DNA of 64,000 nucleotides from Candidatus Sulfuritelmatomonas gaucii (GTDB taxonomy: Bacteria > Acidobacteriota > Terriglobia > Terriglobales > Acidobacteriaceae), in assembly GCA_900290245.1 (NCBI GenBank), contig OKRB01000001.1:39873-103872 (forward strand), given 5' to 3'. Below, one piece after another: positions 45,228 to 55,578 of the stretch. The notes under the pieces were generated by a model, which had not been told where the DNA came from, searched no databases, and saw nothing but the letters and a program-made list of their open reading frames with translations. Made by a program: the position numbers and the translations under genes. Each line of letters opens with the position of its first letter. Positions within the stretch are counted from its first letter, which is position 1.

Positions 45228-47834
45228 TCACGCCACAGGCTGGCGCATCGCCTCCAGCGCAGCGGTCAGGTCTCTTGCGAGTGCACCTTGCGCTTCGGGA
45301 GTGAGTTTTTCACCCTGGCTCGTCAGGTAGAAGACATCAATCGCCGTCTCGCCTTCGGTATCGATCAACGCCACCTTGATGTTGCATTGATGCGAGCTGA
45401 GAGTGAGGGCAATTTGCCGCAAAAGGCCCGGCAGGTCCTGGGCCACAACCTGCAATAGCGTGGAGTGGCTTGACGAATCGGAATCGAATTCGAGCTTCGT
45501 GGGAACTTCGACCTTCAGGTTGGTGGGATGGTTCAAATGGCGGCGCGCTTCAAGCAATTGCTGCACAGAGACTTTCTGCGCCACCACGTCATGAACGTTT
45601 GCAAGAAATCGCTCCTTCTCGCTCGGATTCAATTCAATGGTGCGGAACGCGTCGGAAAAATGAAAGCTGTCGACAATCACGCCCGCGTCGTTCGAGTAAG
45701 CTCCCGCCCTGACGATGTTCATGCCCCACGCCGCCAGCACGCCGGCAACGTCGGCAAACAGCCGGGTTCGGTCGCGTGTAATTACCGTCAGGTCGAAGAG
45801 CTGGCGGTTGGGACGCAGGTCCAATTGCACCGCATCCTGATTGAGATTCAGAGCCATCTGGAAATGATTGCGAATCTGTTCCGGCAGCCGGGTCTGCAGG
45901 TACCGCTGCGGTAGCCCTTCAAGGAATTGCTTCAGCGCATCGTGTTGCGCGGCCGGAACCATGGAGCGAATGCGATTGAGCAGGGTGGGATCGATGGCCG
46001 CGTGATAACGTGCTTCGTCCACCGAGCGGTCCATGAAGTTTGACGTGGACATGTAGAACTGCCACAGGTTTTCCGCCTTCCATGGAGTCAGGGCGTCGGG
46101 ATTAACGGCCTTGATGTCGGCAAAGGTCATCAGGGTAAGCATCTTCAGCAGTTGCGGGCTTCCTATCTTCTCCGAGAATGCGCGCACGTTGTCCAGATCG
46201 AAGATGTCGCGCCGCATGGCCGATGACATCTCCAGGTGCAGGCGAATCAGCTTGAGGATCGACTCGCGCTCTTCGGCGTCGAAATCCAGTCGCGCCAGAA
46301 AACTGTCGGCGAGCTCCACGCTCTGCTGCGCGTGCTCGCCGCTGCGCCGCCCCTTGCCGGTGTCGTGCAGGAGCAGAGAAAGGAAGAACAAATCGAGGCG
46401 GTCGATTTCGGGCAGCAGTTGCGCCAGGCGCTGCTCGTGCTCGTTGACAGGCTGGCGAAGCCCATGGACGTTGTCGATGACGAGGAAGGTGTGTTCGTCC
46501 ACGGTATACCGGTGATAGCTGTCGCGGATCACCAGCGCATCGATCCCGTGGAACTCGGGAATCAGCATCTCCAGCACACCCAGCGCATGCATGGTCCTGA
46601 GAGCATGGGCAGCATGGGGACCGAGTAAGACTTCGCGGAGCGCGTTCCAAAGATACACTCCCTCCGGAATGGAGATGGCAAGAACGGGTAAGGCGTCGGT
46701 GATGCGGTCCTCCGCAGCCTGCGACAGGGTATAGCCATGTGTGGCCATCAGCGAGAAAATCCGCAAAATGGCGGCCGTGTCGTTGAACTGCGCACCGGGC
46801 TGAATATCAATGCGGCCCTGGTCGAGCAGGAAATCAGTCCCGGCAATCGGCGTGCGGCGGCGGCGAAACTGGCGATAGAAGCTTACCGGCGCAGGCAGGT
46901 GCTCCATCAGCAACGCGGCGCGGCGATACACCACGCGTGCGTGCCGGTAGTAGGTGCGCATCCAGTAGCTTGGATCAGCCGTACCTCGCGTCTCAAGTCC
47001 AATCGAACTCGCAGCTGCCTCGTCCTGCGACTGCCAGTCGAGAATGTTATCGTCCCGGCCATGGCGGAAGTGCAAAAAGCAACGCGCCGCAGCAAGAAAA
47101 TCAAAAGCTGCTTCGGCGTCGCCACGCGCGCTTTGAAAAACTCCGCCCCTTTGCCGCGGCCACTCCTTGGTCTCCTTCAAATGAAACAGCACGGCGAACC
47201 AGACTGCCAGGTGATAGTCGCGCAGACCGCCTGGGCAATCTTTCAAGTTCGGCTCGAGGTGAAAAATCGTGTTGCCGTACTTGGCATGGCGGCCGCGGGC
47301 GATCTCACTGAGTTTCTGCGTGATGCCCGTCCATTCTGAAAGGACAAGGCCGGGAAAGGTCACCTGGTGAAGTTGCTGATAAAGCGGAAACTGTCCTGCC
47401 AGAAAACGGCGATCCAGCGTTGCCAGCGTGAATTCCAGATTGTCAGGATCGAAGCGGCCGGCTTCCTTAACCGTGCGTGAGCTGGGACTCGCTCGCAGCC
47501 CGATGTCCCACATGCCCTGGATGATGGCCCGGACCGCCTCGCGCGACTGCTCTTCTGTCTTCTCGTCTGCGAAGGCAAACAGTACATCGATATCGGAGAA
47601 GGGGAAGAGATCCTTGCGACCATAACCGCCGAGCGCCAGCAGCGCCACATTCTGCGCGGGCAAATTCGCGAAGGCCCTGCGCCACATTTCAATCAGGGTG
47701 CGATCTACTACGGCTGATCGCCGCCGGATCGCGGCAGTCCCATCCCCGGTGCGCTCGCAGGTCTGGCGCACAAGCGCCATCTCCTTGAGATACTGCTCCC
47801 GAAGATCGTCAACCGCCACAATCACTGGATTCAT
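45228..47834 (-). CDS. glnD: PII uridylyltransferase / uridylyl-removing enzyme
   Basis: 868-residue bifunctional nitrogen sensor that uridylylates PII when glutamine is low and removes UMP when glutamine is high. Domains in order: nucleotidyltransferase with [18 protein letters not shown] (residues 69-86), the GlnD-specific helical region ([14 protein letters not shown]), an HD hydrolase domain ([15 protein letters not shown] near 515), and two C-terminal ACT domains (about 690-770 and 800-865) that bind glutamine. Its expected partner, a PII protein with Tyr51, is encoded at 52458-52796. The convergent AI-2E gene ends 30 bases away. Confidence 0.95.
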   Translation of the reverse strand: MNPVIVAVDDLREQYLKEMALVRQTCERTGDGTAAIRRRSAVVDRTLIEMWRRAFANLPAQNVALLALGGYGRKDLFPFSDIDVLFAFADEKTEEQSREAVRAIIQGMWDIGLRASPSSRTVKEAGRFDPDNLEFTLATLDRRFLAGQFPLYQQLHQVTFPGLVLSEWTGITQKLSEIARGRHAKYGNTIFHLEPNLKDCPGGLRDYHLAVWFAVLFHLKETKEWPRQRGGVFQSARGDAEAAFDFLAAARCFLHFRHGRDDNILDWQSQDEAAASSIGLETRGTADPSYWMRTYYRHARVVYRRAALLMEHLPAPVSFYRQFRRRRTPIAGTDFLLDQGRIDIQPGAQFNDTAAILRIFSLMATHGYTLSQAAEDRITDALPVLAISIPEGVYLWNALREVLLGPHAAHALRTMHALGVLEMLIPEFHGIDALVIRDSYHRYTVDEHTFLVIDNVHGLRQPVNEHEQRLAQLLPEIDRLDLFFLSLLLHDTGKGRRSGEHAQQSVELADSFLARLDFDAEERESILKLIRLHLEMSSAMRRDIFDLDNVRAFSEKIGSPQLLKMLTLMTFADIKAVNPDALTPWKAENLWQFYMSTSNFMDRSVDEARYHAAIDPTLLNRIRSMVPAAQHDALKQFLEGLPQRYLQTRLPEQIRNHFQMALNLNQDAVQLDLRPNRQLFDLTVITRDRTRLFADVAGVLAAWGMNIVRAGAYSNDAGVIVDSFHFSDAFRTIELNPSEKERFLANVHDVVAQKVSVQQLLEARRHLNHPTNLKVEVPTKLEFDSDSSSHSTLLQVVAQDLPGLLRQIALTLSSHQCNIKVALIDTEGETAIDVFYLTSQGEKLTPEAQGALARDLTAALEAMRQPVA

Positions 47835-48127
47835 AGGTTTGTTTGCTGGGTCTGCCGCAGCAAGAAGGAATTGTTAAAAGAATAAGCGATTCAGGCCGGA
47901 AAGAGGAGTTTTCGTGCCAGAGTACGAAAAGTTTCGTGCAACGGAAAGTGGATGGATCGGAACTTTTCCCAAGAAATTGGGCGCCAATTCTGTCAGCTTC
48001 GCATGCCCCATCAGCCCGGCCTTCTGGATGGTTCAGCAAGCCGAACGATACAAAAAAGCAGTTTCCAAACTCTTTTCCAGCATGATAATCTGACCCTCCC
48101 CGGGCCCCTCATCCCCAGGAGGTTTCT

Positions 48128-49756
48128 TTGAAAAACCTAGCGGTTTTCGCCATGCTGTTCGCTTTGTCGGGCGCATGGGCTCAGGACTCAACCCTGAAGC
48201 CCGTGGTTCTGATGCCTGGTCTCGGCAACTTGCATCACCCCGTGTCCACAACAAACTCTGAAGCACAGCAGTTCTTCGACCAGGGACTGCGGCTGGTGTA
48301 TGCCTTCAATCACGAAGAGGCAGCGCGCTCGTTCCGACACGCCGCCGAGCTTGATCCCAAGCTGGCTATGGCGTGGTGGGGCGTCACGCTCGCAGTAGGG
48401 CCAAACTACAACCTTCCGGTTGATCCTGAGCGCGAGAAGATTGCTGAATCTGCAATCGAAAAGGCGAAGTCACTCTATGCGGATGCTCCGCAGATCGAGA
48501 AGGACTACGTGGATGCGATGGCCAGGCGATTCTCCGGCGATGCAAACCCGGATTATCACCAGCTCGATCTCGACTACTCGCGCGCGATGCGCGAGCTTTC
48601 TCAGAAATATCCTGACGATCTGGACGCGGCGACCTTGTTTGCCGACAGCATGATGAATTTGCGGCCCTGGAGACTGTGGAACGCGGACGGAACGCCGGCC
48701 GAGGGCACCAATGAGATCGTATCGACGCTGGAAGGCGTTTTGCGCCGCGATCCCCACCACATGGGCGCCATGCATCTGTATATCCATGCCGTGGAGGCGT
48801 CGCCCCACCCCGAACGGGCACTGCCCTTTGCTGAGGAGATCGCGACATTGGCGCCCGCCGCCGGCCACCTTGTGCACATGCCGGCGCACATTTACGAGCG
48901 AACCGGTAATTTTGACGGCGCACGCGCGCAAAACGCCGCTGCAGCAAAAGCCGATGAAGACTACGCCGCCGCCACAGGCTCACAGGGTTTGTACATGATG
49001 ATGTACTACTCGCATAATCTCCACTTCGGAGCCGTATCCGCGAGCATGCAAGGCCGCTGCGCAGAGGCGAAACAATTTGCCGATCGGCTGGCCGGGAATC
49101 TGCGTCCTGCCCTCAAAGATATGCCGATGGTGGAGCCGTTCGTGGCCATGCCGTTTGCGATCGCCGTGCGCTGTCGGCAGTGGGATGATGTGATGGCGGC
49201 GAGCGAACCGGCGGCGCAAACGCCTACCCTGAAAGCCTTCTGGCTCTACAGTCGCGGGATTGCTCTAGCTGTCCAAAGCAAGACCGCCGAAGCAGCGGCA
49301 CTGGAGCAACAACTCGCCGCCATCGAAAAGGCCACATCACACGACGACTTGTACATGCCTCCAGTCGAGAACCACACGTGGCAGATTTATCACATCGCTG
49401 ACGATGTTCTGGCTGCGCGCATTGCCACCGCCAAGGGAGATAAGCCGGGAGCGATCGAGTTGCTGCGCGACGCAGTGGCCACGCAGGACAAACTGCTCTA
49501 CGACGAGCCGTCGGACTGGTACTACCCGGTACGTGAATCGCTCGGCGGCATGCTGCTGCAAGCCGGTGATGTGAAAGGCGCCGAGCAGGTGTTTCGTGAC
49601 GATCTCGAAAAGAACCCGCGCAATCCGCGCTCTCTGTTCGGGCTGGCCGACGCTCTCACCAGGCAGCATCGCGATTACGAAGCCTCGTGGGTGAAGCAGC
49701 AACTTCAAACAGCGTGGCAGGGCGCCGATGTGGAGTTGAAAGTCGAGGATCTTTAA
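48128..49756 (+). CDS. Exported tetratricopeptide-repeat protein
   Basis: 542 residues with a signal peptide (LAVFAMLFALSGAWAQ) and TPR-like helices (QQFFDQGLRLVYAFNHEEAARSFRHAAELDPKLAMAWWGVTLA; QVFRDDLEKNPRNPRSLFGLADAL). Between them are conserved segments such as GAMHLYIHAVEASPHPERALPFAE and LVHMPAHIYERTGNFDGA. The start codon is TTG at 48128, five bases after AGGAGG; no ATG lies at the signal peptide. The HxxxH-like spacing in LYIHAVE...HMPAHIY is conserved-looking, but no enzyme family is recognised. Probably periplasmic, role unknown. Confidence 0.82.
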   Translation: MKNLAVFAMLFALSGAWAQDSTLKPVVLMPGLGNLHHPVSTTNSEAQQFFDQGLRLVYAFNHEEAARSFRHAAELDPKLAMAWWGVTLAVGPNYNLPVDPEREKIAESAIEKAKSLYADAPQIEKDYVDAMARRFSGDANPDYHQLDLDYSRAMRELSQKYPDDLDAATLFADSMMNLRPWRLWNADGTPAEGTNEIVSTLEGVLRRDPHHMGAMHLYIHAVEASPHPERALPFAEEIATLAPAAGHLVHMPAHIYERTGNFDGARAQNAAAAKADEDYAAATGSQGLYMMMYYSHNLHFGAVSASMQGRCAEAKQFADRLAGNLRPALKDMPMVEPFVAMPFAIAVRCRQWDDVMAASEPAAQTPTLKAFWLYSRGIALAVQSKTAEAAALEQQLAAIEKATSHDDLYMPPVENHTWQIYHIADDVLAARIATAKGDKPGAIELLRDAVATQDKLLYDEPSDWYYPVRESLGGMLLQAGDVKGAEQVFRDDLEKNPRNPRSLFGLADALTRQHRDYEASWVKQQLQTAWQGADVELKVEDL

Positions 49757-49778
49757 ACGAGGCGAGGAAACGCGAACT

Positions 49779-51179
49779 TTACTGCGGAAACGGCACGAAC
49801 ATCTGCGCGCACGACGCGGGATTACCCTCCGCCGGTTTCCCTGTGATGGTTGAGTCCGTGCCCGCGGGCAGTTGCAGGTTCGTCGGCTCCGGTCCGAGCG
49901 TGATATCGGCGTGATCCAATTCGTACCTGTACTGCGCATTATCCGCAATCTGCACCCCATCGAGCTTCACCGCGATGCGATGGGCCGGGTCGTAACCATT
50001 GAATGTGATCTTGCCTCCGCCGGAGACGCGCACGTTGTGCAGAGCGATGTCGCGCATGGTGGGCGGCGAGTTGCCCTGCAATGGGCCATTGGCAGAATAT
50101 GCAGTGTCCAAAGTGATGGGATTCGGCGAGTTGCGAATGCAAACGTTGTCGTATGCCACGTCCTGCGTCAGGCCTCCGCGCGATCCGTTTGACTTGATGC
50201 GGATTCCGTTGTCGGGCCCGTCGAGGGAAAGATCGAAGACACGGATCTTGCTGACCCCGCCGTTCGTCTCGCTGCCGATCGACATGCCGTGACCCCAGTA
50301 AAAGTGATCGTGGCTGATCGTCATGTTGGTCGCGCCGCCCGCCCCGCCCTTGATGGCCACATTGTCGTCGCCGGCGCGTATGTAGCTGTGCGTGATGGTG
50401 ACATTCTTCGCGCCGTCTCCGGGATCGATGCCATCGGTGTTCCGCGCCAGCCGTTGCGGCGTATCGATTTTCACTCCCCATGCCGTGAACCCATCGCCGT
50501 GGTCGTAGACCACATGAAAGTTCGGCGAATTTTTCAGCGTCACACGATACATCGTAAAGTTGTCTGAGTTGTTGGCCACAACCAGGCGAAAAACCTGCTG
50601 CGCGCCGCCGGCTCGCGCCTGCTCAGCCAGATCCCACCATGAATATTGAGAGCCAAGCATTTTTTCGCCGCCGCGCCCGTCGATGATGCCGTCGCCCATG
50701 ATCCCCGAATTAGGCGCGTGATCCACCGAGATCAGCGGCTTGCAGCCGCGAGGGCCCAATCCGTGGCTCACGATCCCGCAACTGCCCGCAGATGTGGCGT
50801 AGGCTGCCGGGTCGCGCGAGGCAAAGAGCGTAACTCCCACTCCAATGATCAGCTTCACGTCGGGGCGCAGTTCCAAAGGTCCGCTCAGAAACGCGTTGTT
50901 TTGCTCGTTGACGTGGAGCATCACCGCTCGCCCTCTGCCGCATTTGTCGATTGCTTTCTGAATGCGGTCGGTATCGAGCTTCTGTTCGTCGGCAGGAGCC
51001 AGCGACCCGCCGCTGGCCTGCAACTGCGCGTCAAGCGTCGTGCAGAGCTGGGGGAAGAACGGCTCAACCACCGTGCGCGAATCCTGTGCGTGCAGGCTGA
51101 GCGGCGCTGGAACCAAGGTGGCCACGATCGCAATAAGAACCAATGGCTGGCGCACGAAAGATGTCGGACGACAGTGCAT
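49779..51179 (-). CDS. Glycoside hydrolase family 28 (polygalacturonase-like)
   Basis: A 466-residue exported right-handed beta-helix enzyme. The signal peptide (PLVLIAIVATLVPAPLSLHAQ) is followed by the four GH28 motifs: NTDGIDPGD (catalytic Asp), AGDDNVAIKG (two catalytic Asp), GHGMSIGSE (catalytic His) and NGIRIKSN (substrate Arg-Lys). It should hydrolyse galacturonan or rhamnogalacturonan in the periplasm or outside. The start at 51179 follows AAGGAG. Galacturonate-derived acids could enter the catabolic cluster at 18.9-26.9 kb. It is convergent with the TPR gene (22 bases apart). Confidence 0.9.
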   Translation of the reverse strand: MHCRPTSFVRQPLVLIAIVATLVPAPLSLHAQDSRTVVEPFFPQLCTTLDAQLQASGGSLAPADEQKLDTDRIQKAIDKCGRGRAVMLHVNEQNNAFLSGPLELRPDVKLIIGVGVTLFASRDPAAYATSAGSCGIVSHGLGPRGCKPLISVDHAPNSGIMGDGIIDGRGGEKMLGSQYSWWDLAEQARAGGAQQVFRLVVANNSDNFTMYRVTLKNSPNFHVVYDHGDGFTAWGVKIDTPQRLARNTDGIDPGDGAKNVTITHSYIRAGDDNVAIKGGAGGATNMTISHDHFYWGHGMSIGSETNGGVSKIRVFDLSLDGPDNGIRIKSNGSRGGLTQDVAYDNVCIRNSPNPITLDTAYSANGPLQGNSPPTMRDIALHNVRVSGGGKITFNGYDPAHRIAVKLDGVQIADNAQYRYELDHADITLGPEPTNLQLPAGTDSTITGKPAEGNPASCAQMFVPFPQ

Positions 51180-51402
51180 GAAGTTTGCTCCTTGAAAGGG
51201 TCGGAAGACCTTGCAACGTTGGTCCCGCTTCTTAGCATAAATAATGAGCGAGCCCGGCTGATTTCGCACTCCCGCGGCACCTGGCCGCGCGAATTCATGT
51301 GTTGCCCCGGCGAGCCTAACGCGAATCGCGATTGCCCATCGAATTCAGAGGATCGCTGGCACCGCCGAAAGTGCGCATGCCGCTGCAGGCGTACGATGAG
51401 CC

Positions 51403-52401
51403 ATGCGCCTTCTGCTGTCAGCCGGAGTGCTTCTCATCTTCCTGTCGGGGCCGGTAGTTCCCAGGATCGCGCCCCAAACGCTTCAGGACAGCGACCATGA
51501 CGGGCTGAGCGATGCATTGGAGGACGCGCTCCTCGCACAATTTGCGCCCCAATTCATGTTGAGCGTCCACGACTGCTCAATCCGGCCCGCGCAGTTCGTT
51601 CCCTTTCAGGCAAATCCTGTTGTTCAGCAGGACGACGGCACCATTTATGGCCAGGTGTTTCCGCGCGCTGGCCATGCCGATCAGGTAGAGGTGCACTATT
51701 TTCACCTCTGGCGGTCAGATTGCGGAGAGATGGGCCATAACCTTGACACCGAGCACGTGTCTGCTCTTTTGAGCCGCGACAGAGAGTCCACGTGGAAAGC
51801 GCTCTACTGGTACGCTTCGGCCCACCAGGACACAGTCTGCGATGCCAGTCAAATTGCGCGCGCAGCGACCCTTGATGCCGAGCGGCACGGGCCGCGTATC
51901 TGGATTTCGCGTGGCAAACATGCCTCTTTTCTGAGCGACGTTTTGTGCGCACATGGCTGCGGAGGAGATGACTGCGGTGAAACCGCGCCTTTGGCAATAG
52001 CCAGACTCATCAACCTGGGCGAGTTGAGTGCACCAATGAATGGGGCCACGTGGATTAGTTCTCCCGAATGGCCTTTGGCGGCCAAGATGCGGCGAAGCGA
52101 CTTTACCGACGCCCGCATGATTCGCGTTGACGATCTTCCTTCCACGAGCATCGCATGGGCAAACCCCGAAAAACGGCCAATGCAGGCGGCCATCCGTAGC
52201 GGAAAAAACACTGTGGGCGGAGTAGCGGCTGGCCAGCGCGCTACTAGCGTGGCTCTGAATCTGGCGGACTCAGATACGGGGCAAGCCCTGGGCAGCGCAG
52301 CGAGCAGCACCGGCAATGGGATTTCGATGGCGCTGCGCGGAGTCGGGAAGGCGTTGAACGCGACCGCGCGAAAAGTCGGTGATGCGATCGGAGCCAAGTA
52401 A
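51403..52401 (+). CDS. Exported protein of unknown function with a calcium-loop motif
   Basis: 332 residues with a signal peptide (LLLSAGVLLIFLSGPVVP). DSDHDGLSDALED then matches a thrombospondin type-3/EF-like calcium loop. The middle (VHYFHLWRSDCG, NLDTEHVSALL, WKALYWYASAHQDTVCDA, ISRGKHASFLSD) recalls Vps62-like domains in layout, with several cysteines that could form disulfides (including CAHGCGGDDCG). The C-terminal 80 residues are Ala/Gly/Ser-rich. The family assignment is weak. It is convergent with glnB. Confidence 0.72.
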   Translation: MRLLLSAGVLLIFLSGPVVPRIAPQTLQDSDHDGLSDALEDALLAQFAPQFMLSVHDCSIRPAQFVPFQANPVVQQDDGTIYGQVFPRAGHADQVEVHYFHLWRSDCGEMGHNLDTEHVSALLSRDRESTWKALYWYASAHQDTVCDASQIARAATLDAERHGPRIWISRGKHASFLSDVLCAHGCGGDDCGETAPLAIARLINLGELSAPMNGATWISSPEWPLAAKMRRSDFTDARMIRVDDLPSTSIAWANPEKRPMQAAIRSGKNTVGGVAAGQRATSVALNLADSDTGQALGSAASSTGNGISMALRGVGKALNATARKVGDAIGAK

Positions 52402-52406
52402 CGAAT

Positions 52407-52434
52407 CGCCAGGTCCCGAAGACGGAACCTGGCG
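52407..52434. terminator. Hairpin between convergent exported protein and glnB genes
   Basis: 8-bp stem CGCCAGGT/ACCTGGCG (52407-52414 with 52427-52434), six bases after the plus-strand stop and 24 bases beyond the glnB stop. There is no T run, so termination is only inferred from position. Confidence 0.4.
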
Positions 52435-52457
52435 CTGCCGTTCAGGTATACCGCTGT

Positions 52458-52838
<381 letters not shown>

Positions 52839-52910
52839 TCATTGGCCGTAGCCTGCCCAAAGTTTTTGTTTCCCCGAATTACCAAAAGCAGCTGAATTGT
52901 GTTCCGGCAG

Positions 52911-54314
52911 TTAAGTCGTCTCGAAATCGTACCCTTCCTCGCCGTGCTGCGAAAGATCAAGACCGGCGGCCTCGTGCTCGGGCGCGAGGCGCAGCCCGAT
53001 GATCTTATCCACAACAAAGAGCAGGATCAACGTTCCCACAATCGAGATCCCCCAGGCCATGCCCACAGCAGCCAACTGATTGAGAACCTGGCTCCAGTGT
53101 CCGTCAACCCAGCCCGTCGGCACTCCCTTGCCATAGACGGGGTTGATGATGCAGGTGGCAAACACTCCGGTCAAAATCGCGCCCAGGGTTCCGCCGGCGC
53201 CGTGAACGCCAAATGCGTCCAGCGAGTCGTCGTAGCCAAAGATGCTCTTCACCTTGAAAACCATGAAGGAGCAGACAAATCCGGCGGCCAGGCCGATAAG
53301 CAAGGCGGGAAACGGCTGCACAAACCCTGAGGCGGGAGTGATTGCGACCAGCCCGGCGACTGCGCCGGAGATGGCGCCGAGAGCCGTGGGCTTGCCGTTG
53401 TGCTGCCACTCGAAGATGGTCCAACCAAGCGCCGCGGATGCAGTGGCAAAGTGTGTGTTGACAAACGCGCTGGTGGCCAGCGGGCTTGCAGCCAGGGCGC
53501 TGCCCGCATTGAATCCAAACCAGCCCACCCACAACAAACAGGCGCCGATGAAGCTCAACACCATCGAGTGCGGCGGCATGGCGGTTTGCGGGTAGCCGAG
53601 CCGCTTGCCCATGTAAAGGGCGCAGACGAGTGCTGAGACGCCGCTGGTAATGTGGACCACTGTCCCGCCGGCAAAATCGAGGCTCGGAATGTGATTGCCT
53701 GCGCTGTTGAACAGGCCGCCGACGCCCCATACCATGTGCGCCATGGGGCAGTACACAAGCAGCGACCAAAGCGACAGAAACAGCGCCATGGCGCTGAACT
53801 TCATGCGCTCGGCGAATGCGCCCGTAATCAGCGCCGGCGTGATGATGGCAAACATGAGCTGGTAGATCATGTATGTCTGCTCTGGAATGGTGGCGGCGTA
53901 GTCGGGATTCGGGCTCAGAGATACGCCCCGCAGGAAGAGGTGCTCGAATCCGCCGATGAACATGTTGCCGTGGCCGAAGGCGAGCGAATAGCCCACAATG
54001 GCCCAGAGAATTGTTACCAGGCCCATCATGGCGAAACTCTGCATCATGGTCCCCAGGATGTTCTTCCGGCGAACCAGGCCGCCATAGAAAAGCGCCAGGC
54101 CGGGGCCGGTCATCAGCAGGACCAACGCGGCCGAGGTGAGCATCCAGGCGTTATCGCCTGCCGATTGCGCACTCTGAACGGCCTGCTGCAATGCCGCGAT
54201 CTGGGCTTGGGTCACTGGCGCCGATGCAGCCTGGGATGGCGCCTGGGCCAGGGCAATTCCGGCAGATCCAGTCATGGCGAGCAACAGCAATGACTTCATA
54301 GATCGACTACACAT
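52911..54314 (-). CDS. amt: Ammonium transporter (Amt)
   Basis: A 467-residue protein with a cleavable-type leader (LLLLAMTGSAGIALAQ) and eleven membrane helices. Signature segments are AFAERMKFSAMALFLSLWSLLVYCPMAHMVWG (split), DFAGGTVVHITSGVSALV with the first pore His, and GVHGAGGTLGAILTGVFA with the second pore His. It conducts ammonium at low external concentration and is controlled by PII, encoded next. A start at 54299 is a possible alternative. The 54315-54644 interval upstream holds no gene. Confidence 0.95.
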   Translation of the reverse strand: MCSRSMKSLLLLAMTGSAGIALAQAPSQAASAPVTQAQIAALQQAVQSAQSAGDNAWMLTSAALVLLMTGPGLALFYGGLVRRKNILGTMMQSFAMMGLVTILWAIVGYSLAFGHGNMFIGGFEHLFLRGVSLSPNPDYAATIPEQTYMIYQLMFAIITPALITGAFAERMKFSAMALFLSLWSLLVYCPMAHMVWGVGGLFNSAGNHIPSLDFAGGTVVHITSGVSALVCALYMGKRLGYPQTAMPPHSMVLSFIGACLLWVGWFGFNAGSALAASPLATSAFVNTHFATASAALGWTIFEWQHNGKPTALGAISGAVAGLVAITPASGFVQPFPALLIGLAAGFVCSFMVFKVKSIFGYDDSLDAFGVHGAGGTLGAILTGVFATCIINPVYGKGVPTGWVDGHWSQVLNQLAAVGMAWGISIVGTLILLFVVDKIIGLRLAPEHEAAGLDLSQHGEEGYDFETT

Positions 54315-54644
54315 GTGATTTCCGCTCCGAAAAAAAGGTATTTCCCGCGAGGCGCAGAGAAATGCAGTTGTGGACTGTCAACGGCTGGCTAACATGGGCC
54401 CGTCAAGCATGCTCAGTTAACTGACCGGGAGAAAATCAAGGATTGCTCCACGGATCAGATGATAAAGAAAGGGGGTCTTTGCGTCCGTATCATTTTTATA
54501 AAGATAGGAGAATTAAGCAAGTTTCCCCGGTTGTTGCTCGTAGATGGTTAGTCATTGATTTCTGGAGACTCGTGCGATGTCCGCGCCCGGGCGCAGAGGG
54601 CGGCGGGCTCATATCCGAAGCGATAAAGTTGTATAGTTGAAAGT
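54315..54644. other. 330-base divergent intergenic region amt / nuoB
   Basis: No gene found. It should contain both promoters. On the amt side TTGACA occurs near 54379-54384 (minus strand) without a convincing -10 partner. On the nuoB side TATAGT lies at about 54632-54637, very close to the start codon. No sigma-54 GG-N10-GC element was seen. Confidence 0.5.
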
Positions 54645-55220
54645 ATGGCGGCTTCGGTAGAGCGCGACCATTATCTCTTTGGCGCGCTGGAGAGCAGCGC
54701 GAAAAACCGCATGAAAGTGAAGGAAGTGAACTACGGCTACGAACAGCCGGAGGGCGTCTTTCTCACTTCACTGGATTTTGCGGTCAACTGGGTGCGCAAA
54801 AACTCGGTATGGCCTATGACCTTTGGTCTCGCCTGCTGTGCCATCGAGATGATGTCGATGGGTGCCGCCCGCTTTGATATCGCGCGCTTCGGCGCGGAAG
54901 TTTTCCGCCCGTCTCCACGCCAGTCTGACCTCATGATCGTGGCGGGCCGCGTTTCGCAAAAGATGGCTCCCGTGCTCCGCCGGCTTTATGACCAGATGCC
55001 CGAGCCGAAGTGGGTCATTTCCATGGGAGCTTGTGCCACCTCCGGTGGCGTGTTCAACAACTACGCCCTGGTGCAAGGTGTAAACCAGATCGTGCCCGTC
55101 GACGTTTATGTTCCAGGATGTCCGCCCCGTCCAGAGCAACTCATCTATGCCATTTCCCTATTGCAGGAAAAAATACTGCGTGAACCGCGCAGCCTTCTTA
55201 AAACTCTAAACGTCGGATAA
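54645..55220 (+). CDS. nuoB: NADH-quinone oxidoreductase subunit B
   Basis: 191-residue peripheral subunit of complex I that carries iron-sulfur cluster N2, the electron donor to quinone. The four ligand cysteines are in [20 protein letters not shown] and [10 protein letters not shown]. No nuoA, nuoC or other complex I gene is adjacent, so this is a single-gene locus. The ordinary operon may be elsewhere with or without its own nuoB. GAAAG precedes the ATG. Confidence 0.94.
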   Translation: MAASVERDHYLFGALESSAKNRMKVKEVNYGYEQPEGVFLTSLDFAVNWVRKNSVWPMTFGLACCAIEMMSMGAARFDIARFGAEVFRPSPRQSDLMIVAGRVSQKMAPVLRRLYDQMPEPKWVISMGACATSGGVFNNYALVQGVNQIVPVDVYVPGCPPRPEQLIYAISLLQEKILREPRSLLKTLNVG

Positions 55221-55578
55221 GCATCTGAATCTATTGTGTTTTCTCGGCTTCCGGGAAGCCTGAGAACCCGAAGCTGAATTGGTCGAAGATCAAATCGGCA
55301 TTTCGCAAGACCGCAAGCTCAACTCATTGATTTTCTCGAAAGTTGCCCGAGCGCCGGGCCTTCTGTTGCCGACTCATGCATGGCGAGCGGTCGCAGCGGC
55401 GGCTCACGAACCTGGTTGCCTCGAAAGTGTCCGCGAGAATCCCTCCGGATACGGATCATGCTAAGCACTTTGATCCGGGCACGGCGCGAATGAAAATCAG
55501 GCGAGCGGCGTTCGTTGTCTTCAGTCCTTGTTGTTCGTAGTTACACCGTGATTAAAAACTCGGAGGTTATGTCAGAGA
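55221..55578. other. 358-base intergenic region
   Basis: No gene found. A GGCTT/AAGCC hairpin flanked by CTC/GAG at 55238-55262 follows nuoB but lacks a T run. GGAGG at 55562-55566 serves the next gene. Confidence 0.5.
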
